DNA from: SW10 sp965657795
Lineage (GTDB): Bacteria > Verrucomicrobiota > Verrucomicrobiia > Verrucomicrobiales > Akkermansiaceae
Assembly (NCBI GenBank): GCA_965657795.1
Contig: CBFHQJ010000005.1
Location: 22,974-86,973, forward strand
Reading direction: 5' to 3'
DNA length: 64,000 nt
Below the pieces are notes generated by a model. It was given only the letters and a program-made list of their open reading frames with translations. It was not told the DNA's origin and did no database searches. The position numbers and the translations under genes are program-made. Below are positions 18,411 through 26,122 of the stretch, one piece after another. Within the stretch, counting starts at the first letter, position 1. The number at the start of each line of letters is the position of its first letter.

Positions 18411-20708
18411 TCATCGATAGAGCAGAGCACCCGCCCTTCTGCGCGCAAACTTCTCCAAGCCGGCCTCCCAAGACTTCACAATCTCTGATCTGGGCTTCAA
18501 GCCCTTAATTCCGGCTTCTGTCCGGGGATGCCGCAACAAGGTATTCAGCTTCTTAGTTTCCCACTTTTCGGGATAAAGCTCTCTTAAAGTCTGGGCCAAT
18601 AGAATCCCCAACTCGACCGAAGGGCATTTGTCCGGATCTTTTAAAATGATGCGCACCCCGCCGCATTCCTCATTGGCAAACTTACTCGCAGTGGGAGTAA
18701 AACGAATGGGAACAAAGGCCAATCCCGGAAGCTTGGCTACGGAAAGTTTTCGAGCAAACTTCTCTGCATCAATGTAGTTCGCTCCAAAAACTTCGAACGG
18801 AAATCTTGTCCCCCGCCCTACTGAAACATTGGTAAACTCGAGTAAACCCAACCCGGGATAAAGAGTTGCCGCCGTGAGATTAGGCATGTTCGGCGAAGGC
18901 TTGATCCACGGCAAACCGGTTTCGTCAAAACGCATTCCACGGGTCCAATTTTCAACAGGAATCACGGTGAGCTTCAACCTGGGACAATGTTCCTTTTGGT
19001 AGAGCCGGGCAATTTCACCAACCGTCATCCCATGTTGTATCGGAACCTGATGAAAAGAAGTGAAGGTCGGGTCACCATCGCGCATGGGCCCCGAAAATTT
19101 ACTGGCCCCAATGGGATTCACCCTGTCGAGGACCACGAATCGTAAACCTGCGTTCTCCGCAGCTTCCATGGCCAGGCCCATCGTCGAAATGAAGGTGTAA
19201 AATCGCGTCCCGATATCCTGCATATCGAACACAAGGGCATCGATCATCGCCAGATTTTCGGCCTTGGGTTTACGCCGATCCTCTCCGGCATAAAGACTCA
19301 CGACCGGAAGCTTCGTTGCGTCATCGACCCCATCTTCAACCTTATCATCGAGAGTCCCCCGGATTCCGTGTTCGGGTCCGAAAAGCAACTCGAGATCAAC
19401 CTTCTTTGAACGATGCAAGAGATCAATCGTGGTCTCCCGCCGCCGGTTGATTCCAGTTTGGTTTGTGATCAATCCCACGCGCATTCCCTTGAGCACAGCG
19501 AATTGATCCCGCTCCAAAACATCGACCCCATTGAGCACGTTCGGAGGCTTGATCGACTGGGAAACGACCTTCGGAAGAGCGTCAGTTGCCGCCGAAAAAT
19601 CAAAACCAGTCGCCTTTGCCGCGAGGGTTCCCAGCTTCTTTCGCAAGGTGATTACGTTGCCGCCGGATGGATGATTCCGATTGCTCAGAAAAATGACAAA
19701 ACTCTCACTCTCTGGATCGACCCAAATCGAAGTTCCCGTCCATCCGGTATGGCCAAATGATCCTTTCGGAAACAATTCACCTCGCAACGAGGAATAGGGC
19801 GAGTCAATATCAAATCCCAGTCCACGTCTGGACTTAATATTCGCTGGCGACTGCACCGAGGTCATGAGGCGAATCGTCTTTGGTTTCAAAACGCGACCTC
19901 CGCCGGTCAGCAACATCCTGGCAAAACGGGCCAAGTCATCGGCCGTGCTAAAAAGCCCCGCATGTCCTGCGACACCTCCCATGCGACGGGCTGTCGGGTC
20001 GTGCACGACCCCTCTTAAGAGACTGCCGTCTGAGAGAAGAGAAGTGGGAGCAATCCTGGCCTTTAGCTTGGGATCTGGTACGAAGAACGTTTCCTTCATG
20101 CCCAAAGGTAAAAAGATTTCTTTCCGGCAATAATCCTGCAGCGGCACCCCGGAAACCCGCGCTACGATATCGCCCAGCAAAATAAAATTAAGATCGCTGT
20201 ATCGATAAGAAAATCCCGCCATGCCACGAGACGGCTCACCTGCTGCCAAAACGACGCCATTGCGGTAGCCACTCCATTCATATCCCCCACGCAATCCCGC
20301 CGCCAGGCCCGAGGTGTGCGTCAGAAGATGACGAACTGTAATCTTTGACTTGTTCGAATCTCCAGCTAGTTCCGGAAGGTATCTTTGAGCCGGCGCATCC
20401 AATTCAACCTTTCCCTCTTCAATCAACTTCATGATCGAGGGGGTCGTCGCCACGACCTTGGTCAAAGATGCCAAATCATAAATGGTCTCTTTTGTCGCTC
20501 CTTCGACGACCGGCACAAGCTGCCGCTTGCCATAGCTCTTTTGAAAAACTGTTTCTCTGTGTTCGAGATGAAGAACCCCACCCGGCATTCTCTTATCAGA
20601 GACCCCCGTTTCAATCAGAGCATCGATTTCCCGCAGCACATCAGGACCCAACCCCTGCGCAAAAACCGTTGAGCATGAGGCAAGAAAAACAAGAAATCGC
20701 AAGATCAT
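18411..20708 (-). CDS. Fusion of serine beta-lactamase-fold hydrolase (AmiE-like) and DUF1343/NamZ
   Basis: A 765-residue exported protein (signal peptide about 1-18). Residues about 20-370 are a class C beta-lactamase/YbbE-type domain with S81-L-T-K84 and a Tyr motif in YRYSDLNF. Residues about 390-765 are a full DUF1343 domain (GLITNQTG, LLFGPEHGIRG, FDMQDIGTRFYTFISTM, FVVLDRVNPIG). In Bacillus the separate homologues YbbE (AmiE amidase) and YbbC (NamZ, exo-N-acetylmuramidase) act in turn on peptidoglycan fragments. The fusion therefore looks like a two-step murein-fragment hydrolase in one chain. The assignment by family is firm; the coupled role is inferred. Confidence 0.9.
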   Translation of the reverse strand: MILRFLVFLASCSTVFAQGLGPDVLREIDALIETGVSDKRMPGGVLHLEHRETVFQKSYGKRQLVPVVEGATKETIYDLASLTKVVATTPSIMKLIEEGKVELDAPAQRYLPELAGDSNKSKITVRHLLTHTSGLAAGLRGGYEWSGYRNGVVLAAGEPSRGMAGFSYRYSDLNFILLGDIVARVSGVPLQDYCRKEIFLPLGMKETFFVPDPKLKARIAPTSLLSDGSLLRGVVHDPTARRMGGVAGHAGLFSTADDLARFARMLLTGGGRVLKPKTIRLMTSVQSPANIKSRRGLGFDIDSPYSSLRGELFPKGSFGHTGWTGTSIWVDPESESFVIFLSNRNHPSGGNVITLRKKLGTLAAKATGFDFSAATDALPKVVSQSIKPPNVLNGVDVLERDQFAVLKGMRVGLITNQTGINRRRETTIDLLHRSKKVDLELLFGPEHGIRGTLDDKVEDGVDDATKLPVVSLYAGEDRRKPKAENLAMIDALVFDMQDIGTRFYTFISTMGLAMEAAENAGLRFVVLDRVNPIGASKFSGPMRDGDPTFTSFHQVPIQHGMTVGEIARLYQKEHCPRLKLTVIPVENWTRGMRFDETGLPWIKPSPNMPNLTAATLYPGLGLLEFTNVSVGRGTRFPFEVFGANYIDAEKFARKLSVAKLPGLAFVPIRFTPTASKFANEECGGVRIILKDPDKCPSVELGILLAQTLRELYPEKWETKKLNTLLRHPRTEAGIKGLKPRSEIVKSWEAGLEKFARRRAGALLYR

Positions 20709-20750
20709 CAGGATGAGATTACCACGTCCCCTAACGAGAACAAGATCTGG

Positions 20751-22640
20751 CTACTTGGACGAAGCCTCCACTCTAAGTCCCAGCAACTTTCCACTGAACT
20801 TAGCCTTGGGCGCTTGCGGATCAACGGGGTGGGCGTCATCAAAGCCCACACTCAAATCCTCGGCCGGCACCTTGGTGATCCAATGATTCCCCGCGTCCGA
20901 TTGCAGGAGCTTGTGCTCACCAACCTGAAGAAAAAGACGACCAAGCAAATCCAACCCTGCCGAAAACCCCATCTTGCCCGAGGCAACTGAAGTTTGAACC
21001 CGCTTGAGGTGACCCTTCCCGGTCGAAACCGCAAAGACGAAATTCCCTTCCTTGAGATAAAGGCCGTAACCGACCTGCGTTCCTCCATGGGCCATCACCA
21101 CTTCATTGGCTTGTCCACTGAACTCGATTTTTCCTGAAATCGTAAACGGCTTATTTACAACATCAGGCACTTGCCCGGAGGAAAAGACATCGCCCACTTT
21201 TAACTTTGACCAATCAACCGGCTTACCACGACGCACCGGACTGCGGCGCTTCTGGGTCGTGGGGTAAAGCATGACCGGATTTTTCACCACCCCAACCGGA
21301 CGTTTGTTTGCTTTCATCTCGATCACCATTGCCTCAGCGAGCGCGGTCAAGCGGGCCACGACTTCGGGATGCTTCGCCGAGACATCGGTCTTCTCGCCGA
21401 TCTCCTCATCCAGATTATAAAGCCGCCCTTTCCGCTGTAGGTCTTCCGGCCTCTCCTTGAATCCCATGCCAACACTTTGAGCGGTCACCGCAAGCTTCCA
21501 CGGTCCTGACCTCACAGCTTGCAGCTTGGTGCCTCCAAAATAATACCAGGCTTCTCGCTTCGTTTGTTCCGCATTCCCATCGAGAACCCCGGTCAGGTCG
21601 TAGCCATCAATCTTGATCGAGGGATCAGGTTTTCCTCCGGCCAAGGTCACAAAGGTCGGGAGAAGATCCGGAGTCCCCGAAACAGCATCACTGGATGTCC
21701 CTGCCTTCACACGACCGGGCCACCACGCAATCGTGGGTACTCTGACCCCACCTTCAAGCGTGCAACCTTTGGCGCCGCGCAAGGGGCCGGAAACTCCACC
21801 GGCTTCCCGCTTGGAAGCCCAGGGCCCATTGTCGGAGGTGAAGATCACGAGGGTTTCTTTCTCCACGCCGGTAGCCCGAAGTGCTTTTAGGATTTCTCCG
21901 ACGCTCCAATCGACTTCCCTGATCCAATCTCCGTAAACACCGTTGGAAGAGGAACCCACAAAATCCTGATGAGGAAAAAGCGGCACGTGCATCGCAGTAT
22001 GAGGCAGATAGAGGAAAAATGGCTTCTCGCTATTTGCCTCGCGGTCGATGAAAGCCACCGCTTCCTCGGTGTACTCACGCGTGATCCGTCGTTGCCCTTC
22101 GTCTTCCAGAAGCTCCGCCACTTTTTCATCACGCAACAAGGGAGTCACTCGATTCCCGGTTTCAGATGAATTCCGCTGCATGTCATTCGAGTAAGGAATG
22201 CCAAAATAGGAATCAAAACCTTGTCGCGTCGGAAGAAATTCCACCTGATCTCCAATGTGCCACTTGCCCACACAAGCCGTGGCATATCCCAACTCCTTGA
22301 GATAATCGGCAATCGTTTTTTCATCCGGATTCAAACCATTCTTTCCGGCTGGAAAGAAAACTCCCGGCACCGAAACACGGGGCGCGTAACATCCCGTCAA
22401 CAGTTGCGCCCGGGAAGCCGAGCAAACCGGTGCCGCATAAAAGCTGGTGAGCTTCATCCCCTCCTCCGCCATCTGATTGAGATTCGGAGTTTGATTTACC
22501 TTGGAGCCAAAGGGCTCAATGTCCCCGTATCCCATGTCATCGATAAATATAACGACGAAATTTGGCTTAGACTTCCCGGCATGAGCAAATGGAAACAACC
22601 CAAGGAGCGCAACGAGCAGGAGGTGCATTCGGAATTTCAT
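20751..22640 (-). CDS. Sulfatase with C-terminal lectin-like domain
   Basis: A 629-residue protein from the ATG at 22640 (a TTG nine bases upstream is a weaker choice), with a signal peptide ending FAHA. KPNFVVIFIDDMGYGD starts the sulfatase fold and the formylglycine motif is C73-S-A-S-R77, with Ala in the usual Pro position, an allowed variant. FLYLPHTAMHVPLF and VIFTSDNGP are the other active-site blocks. After about residue 460, a domain of about 165 residues (KPFTISGKIEFSGQANEVVMAHGG) resembles a laminin-G/concanavalin-type beta-sandwich and probably binds glycan. It is 21 bases downstream of another sulfatase gene in the same direction. Confidence 0.93.
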   Translation of the reverse strand: MKFRMHLLLVALLGLFPFAHAGKSKPNFVVIFIDDMGYGDIEPFGSKVNQTPNLNQMAEEGMKLTSFYAAPVCSASRAQLLTGCYAPRVSVPGVFFPAGKNGLNPDEKTIADYLKELGYATACVGKWHIGDQVEFLPTRQGFDSYFGIPYSNDMQRNSSETGNRVTPLLRDEKVAELLEDEGQRRITREYTEEAVAFIDREANSEKPFFLYLPHTAMHVPLFPHQDFVGSSSNGVYGDWIREVDWSVGEILKALRATGVEKETLVIFTSDNGPWASKREAGGVSGPLRGAKGCTLEGGVRVPTIAWWPGRVKAGTSSDAVSGTPDLLPTFVTLAGGKPDPSIKIDGYDLTGVLDGNAEQTKREAWYYFGGTKLQAVRSGPWKLAVTAQSVGMGFKERPEDLQRKGRLYNLDEEIGEKTDVSAKHPEVVARLTALAEAMVIEMKANKRPVGVVKNPVMLYPTTQKRRSPVRRGKPVDWSKLKVGDVFSSGQVPDVVNKPFTISGKIEFSGQANEVVMAHGGTQVGYGLYLKEGNFVFAVSTGKGHLKRVQTSVASGKMGFSAGLDLLGRLFLQVGEHKLLQSDAGNHWITKVPAEDLSVGFDDAHPVDPQAPKAKFSGKLLGLRVEASSK

Positions 22641-22661
22641 GATGGTCAATTGTGATTCTGA

Positions 22662-24065
22662 TTACTTCTTCTTTTTCTTCCCGCCCTTGATCTTTTTCTG
22701 CCATTCCTTCACTGCGGCTTCGCTAAGATCGCTCTGATACTGCCCGTCATACCGCTCCACCACTTCGGCCAATTCGGCATAAACCTTGCGGGCGTCCTCA
22801 CCGAGATCAGCTTGCTTCTGAAGCTTGCGGGCATAGGGCACCGAGCAGTCAAAGAACTGAATCTTCTTCCCTGGCCCTCCCTTTCGGTAAACCAGGTGAG
22901 TAGCGTTGCGCACCACCACCGAGGAAGCGGATTGGGTGGCATCGTTTCGGCTGTAAAACAAGTAGGACCAGGGCTTCTTGCGCTCTCCGTTCCCGGTCAG
23001 GGTCGGCAGCAAACTAACTCCATCGAGATTCTTGTCGACCGAAGTATCGATCTTCGCAAGCTCGCAAAAGGTCGGGAGGAGATCGGAGAAATCGACCAAT
23101 TCATGCGAGACTTCTCCTGCCTGAACCGTCCCCGGCATGGCGGCGAAAAACGGAGTGCGCACCCCGCTGTCGTGATCGGCTTTTCCCTTGCCCCCGGCAA
23201 TCGGTTTTCCATTCAAGGAAGTCACCACCGGGGAGTCCGTTCCGTTGTCTCCGGTAAAGACGATCAGGGTATTCTCACTGAGCCCAAGCTCATCGACCTT
23301 GGAAACAATTCGCCCGACCAGCTGGTCGACATGCGCTACCATGTTCTTGAAGTATTTGGCATCCCCTTTGTAGGTCGGACTTCCGGGAGATTTTGGATCG
23401 TAGTCCGGGGTTCCCGGTGTCGGAACAAACGGGCAATGGGGAAGAATCATGGGGTAGTATACAAAGAATTGATCCTCCTTGTTGGCCTCCAAAAACTTCT
23501 CGATGAAATCAACACAGACATCGGGACCAAACTCGCCATTGCGGAACTCTTTCTTAACGCCATTGATGCTCAGGTCGGGGCTGGTATGGCGACTATCGTA
23601 TTTCTTCCCGTCAATGGTATGGCTGTTTCCCCGTTTCAGCTGCCAGAGGCATGATTGATCGAAACCAAAATGTGAGGGCGCATCCGTTTTCTCACCCAGC
23701 TGCCATTTCCCGGAAATACAGGTCTTGTATCCGGCATCGCGAAAGTAATTCCCAACCGTCTTCTGACCGCGGTCGAGCTTTCCAAAGAAGGTGTAGTTCC
23801 GAACATTGGCCTTTCCCGTCATCAACTTCACCCGCGAGGGCGTGCAGATAGGATTGGCAAAGGCATTGGTAAATCGCATCCCCCTCTTTGCCATGGCATC
23901 AATATGGGGCGTCTTGTAGTCGTCGCTGCCATTGGCCCCAACTGTTTCATAGCCCATGTCATCGGCCATAATCATAATGATATTGGGTTTTGCAGCCCGG
24001 GCGCTCGAAAGCATCACCAAAGGCAGTATCGCGGGGAGAAAGCGGGCAGATTGAAAAATCCTCAT
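22662..24065 (-). CDS. Sulfatase
   Basis: A 467-residue protein from the ATG at 24065, which gives a signal peptide ending in SSARA; an upstream in-frame Met at 24122 would add a poor leader. KPNIIMIMADDMGYE, C74-T-P-S-R78, FVYYPMILPHCPF and LIVFTGDNG define a Cys-type sulfatase. The C-terminus is Lys-rich (GGKKKKK). Its stop lies close to the start of the next sulfatase gene, so the pair is probably co-transcribed and may act in order on one sulfated polymer. Confidence 0.94.
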   Translation of the reverse strand: MRIFQSARFLPAILPLVMLSSARAAKPNIIMIMADDMGYETVGANGSDDYKTPHIDAMAKRGMRFTNAFANPICTPSRVKLMTGKANVRNYTFFGKLDRGQKTVGNYFRDAGYKTCISGKWQLGEKTDAPSHFGFDQSCLWQLKRGNSHTIDGKKYDSRHTSPDLSINGVKKEFRNGEFGPDVCVDFIEKFLEANKEDQFFVYYPMILPHCPFVPTPGTPDYDPKSPGSPTYKGDAKYFKNMVAHVDQLVGRIVSKVDELGLSENTLIVFTGDNGTDSPVVTSLNGKPIAGGKGKADHDSGVRTPFFAAMPGTVQAGEVSHELVDFSDLLPTFCELAKIDTSVDKNLDGVSLLPTLTGNGERKKPWSYLFYSRNDATQSASSVVVRNATHLVYRKGGPGKKIQFFDCSVPYARKLQKQADLGEDARKVYAELAEVVERYDGQYQSDLSEAAVKEWQKKIKGGKKKKK

Positions 24066-24154
24066 GAGCCTGTGATCATAGAAAGCGAAAAGACCGCCAC
24101 AAGAACCATTCCAGCCAATCATTTAAAATCCGACTCACCGGAATCAGGGTCCCG

Positions 24155-25471
24155 CTAGAGAGTTCCCTTCACTGAAAGCCTCATATAGTAGGCCGCATCA
24201 TTTTTTGCGCCATCACCCTGAGGTGAGCTTTCAATGAGAACCCGCGCTTCGGTGAGGACATACCCGTTGGTTGGTCGACCGATTGTAGTAATCTTAATTT
24301 CGGGATTCCCCTTGTCACCAAATCTCTGCCAAGTGCTAAGGTCACGTGAGCCCTCAAAGGACTCTTGCAGATTCGATTCATCCGCTCTCCGGTAGTATCT
24401 CATCACCATCTCAGTCCCTTCCTTTGTTTTCTCGCGAACGATGGTGAAGGCATCATCGCGGGATGTAAAAGCAGAAGGGTCGGTTCCTAGAAAAAACTCC
24501 ATCACGTTACTCATCTCGTCTCCGTCGGGATCCCGCAAAGGGCGGATCACCTTTGGATCTTCAGCCATCTCTTCATTGAGATACCCACCTAGATAACTCT
24601 CATAAGCAGTCATTTCCCCCGCGATGACGATGGGCAGTTCACGCGTCGAACTCCGCACACCATCCGTCAAACTCAGGGTCATCCGGTCCGAACCATTTTG
24701 AAGATCGCCCACCTGCAAAGAAATCGTTCGACTCAAGCCCTCTCCACTCACTTCCAGCACCTTTACCAGTCCTTCATTCGGAGAAAGCGCAGTGAATACC
24801 AGATTCTCTGGAACCTGCGCCGGATCGCTGAAGCTCACCTTAAATTCGACTCGCTCTCCCGGTTTAACCTGGAGGGGAGGGACCGGAGAAATCCCGGGAG
24901 GCCTTCCATCTGGTTGCTGAAGAACGCCACCTTCGTTGGTCGCCAAATTCCAGGTCGAACCAACGTGTTGAGGCCCTGTTGCTCCGCCGTTCACAAAATC
25001 GTGCCACTCAATGACGTCATATTGAAACCCCACTTCTTCGAAGATTTCAGAACTCTCGCCCTTACTATTCATCTGGTGCGATGCCAAGCGGACTCCCCGC
25101 ATGCGATACGCCGTCTCGACGCCCTCCCGATCTTCGATTTCGATTCGCAAGCTCTCGAATAGCCTTCCTTGAAGCATCCCCTCCAAGAGATACGGCGATG
25201 CCTTGTCAATTCGCTTTCTAAAAATGAAGGGACCGGCATCAGGGGTAATACTTGTTCGTCCTGTTTCAACCCCGGAATCTCTCAAAACACTCGTTCCCAG
25301 GCGAACCACATCAATCCAGTCCCGACGACCAGCCCTCTTCGACTCTCCGTCCACTCCAGCGAGTTTGGCATAGACTCTGACTTGCGAGAAAGTTACGCCA
25401 CAGAGCAAGACGGATATCGCCCCAAACAGGAGATACTGCCCTGCTTTTTCGTCATTACGCGACCCAAACAT
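24155..25471 (-). CDS. Exported Hcp-like protein with Ig-like and calcium-linker domains
   Basis: A 438-residue protein from the ATG at 25471 (a GTG lies directly before it). A membrane/signal segment (about 12-30) leads into an Hcp-type (DUF796) domain: VYAKLAGVDGESKRAGRRDWIDV, FRKRIDKASPYLLEGMLQGRL and the closing EEVGFQYDVIEW. Then come an Ig-like segment (about 185-285), an Asp-rich calcium linker (DPDGDEMSNVMEFFLGTDP) and a C-terminal beta module (SRDLSTWQRF). Hcp forms the tube of type VI secretion, but normal Hcp has no signal peptide and no such tail, and no other type VI genes are nearby, so this is probably a surface or extracellular relative. The gene starts 23 bases after the stop of a second Hcp-like gene. 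Confidence 0.72.
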   Translation of the reverse strand: MFGSRNDEKAGQYLLFGAISVLLCGVTFSQVRVYAKLAGVDGESKRAGRRDWIDVVRLGTSVLRDSGVETGRTSITPDAGPFIFRKRIDKASPYLLEGMLQGRLFESLRIEIEDREGVETAYRMRGVRLASHQMNSKGESSEIFEEVGFQYDVIEWHDFVNGGATGPQHVGSTWNLATNEGGVLQQPDGRPPGISPVPPLQVKPGERVEFKVSFSDPAQVPENLVFTALSPNEGLVKVLEVSGEGLSRTISLQVGDLQNGSDRMTLSLTDGVRSSTRELPIVIAGEMTAYESYLGGYLNEEMAEDPKVIRPLRDPDGDEMSNVMEFFLGTDPSAFTSRDDAFTIVREKTKEGTEMVMRYYRRADESNLQESFEGSRDLSTWQRFGDKGNPEIKITTIGRPTNGYVLTEARVLIESSPQGDGAKNDAAYYMRLSVKGTL

Positions 25472-25494
25472 CACCGAAGGTTTCCTGATTTCAG

Positions 25495-26069
25495 TTAAAC
25501 CCCGGCCGCGATATCATATTCGATCTCGTGCTCATCCCCTGCGGAATGATCATCAGCCTGCTCCACATACTTGTAGTTAATGGCTTCAAACGTAAAACCC
25601 ACCTCTTCAACGGGGACGTCTTCTCCATCTTTCGAAGCAACCGCGTATGAAGTCACTCTCACATTCGTCATCGTAATCACCAAATAGTCGAGATGAGCTT
25701 CTCCGGAATCCTTGCGAACGGCCAAAGTGGCTTCGGGTAAGACCCGCCCATTCAACGCGGCTAAAGCAAGATACGGAGTCGCTTTATCCACACGCTTGCG
25801 GACTTTGAGTGGAGTCACTTTTGCTCGCCCCCGGGTTCTTGTGGTCCCCGCATCTGCATCCTCGGTCACGATTTTCCACTCCAGACCGAAAACATCGATT
25901 TCATCTTCGTGATCGACTCTCTGCGATTCACCGGGAATATCGCCGATCTTTAAATATGCACGATCTTTAAATATGCAGTCAGAGCTGCACTGCCTCCAAG
26001 AGGACAAAGCATAGTAACTAAAACAAGACGAATCAACCAACCGGGACTATTTGGACACCTCTTTCTCAT
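25495..26069 (-). pseudogene. Exported Hcp-like protein disrupted by a 17-bp tandem duplication
   Basis: Reading from the ATG at 26069 gives MRKRCPNSPGWLIRLVLV..., a clear signal peptide (cleavage near GGSA), then TAYLKI; there the 17-base repeat shifts the frame and a stop follows within four codons. If one repeat copy is removed, the frame runs on without a break through GDIPGESQRVDHEDEIDVFG and KVRKRVDKATPYLALAALNG to the stop, giving a 185-residue Hcp-family protein. The open frame that starts at 26040 has no leader and is an artefact of the duplication. The current allele should be null, unless the repeat slips back (possible phase variation). It lies directly upstream of a second Hcp-like gene. 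Confidence 0.75.
25944..25977. repeat. Exact 17-base tandem duplication inside the Hcp-like gene
   Basis: CGATCTTTAAATATGCA occurs twice back to back (25944-25960 and 25961-25977) without mismatch. Seventeen is not a multiple of three, so the second copy causes the frameshift described for the surrounding gene. Exact identity suggests a recent event or an assembly artefact. Confidence 0.97.
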
Positions 26070-26122
26070 ATTGCCTAACAGATTAGAGAATCCCAAACAG
26101 AGAGTCAAGATCCCAGAAGTTA

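Noticed and set aside
25944..25977. A CRISPR array
   Set aside because: The two 17-base copies are directly adjacent with no spacer and lie inside a coding gene.
24155..26069. A type VI secretion locus
   Set aside because: Only Hcp-like proteins are present; no sheath, VgrG, baseplate or ATPase gene exists in the window and both proteins carry export signals.
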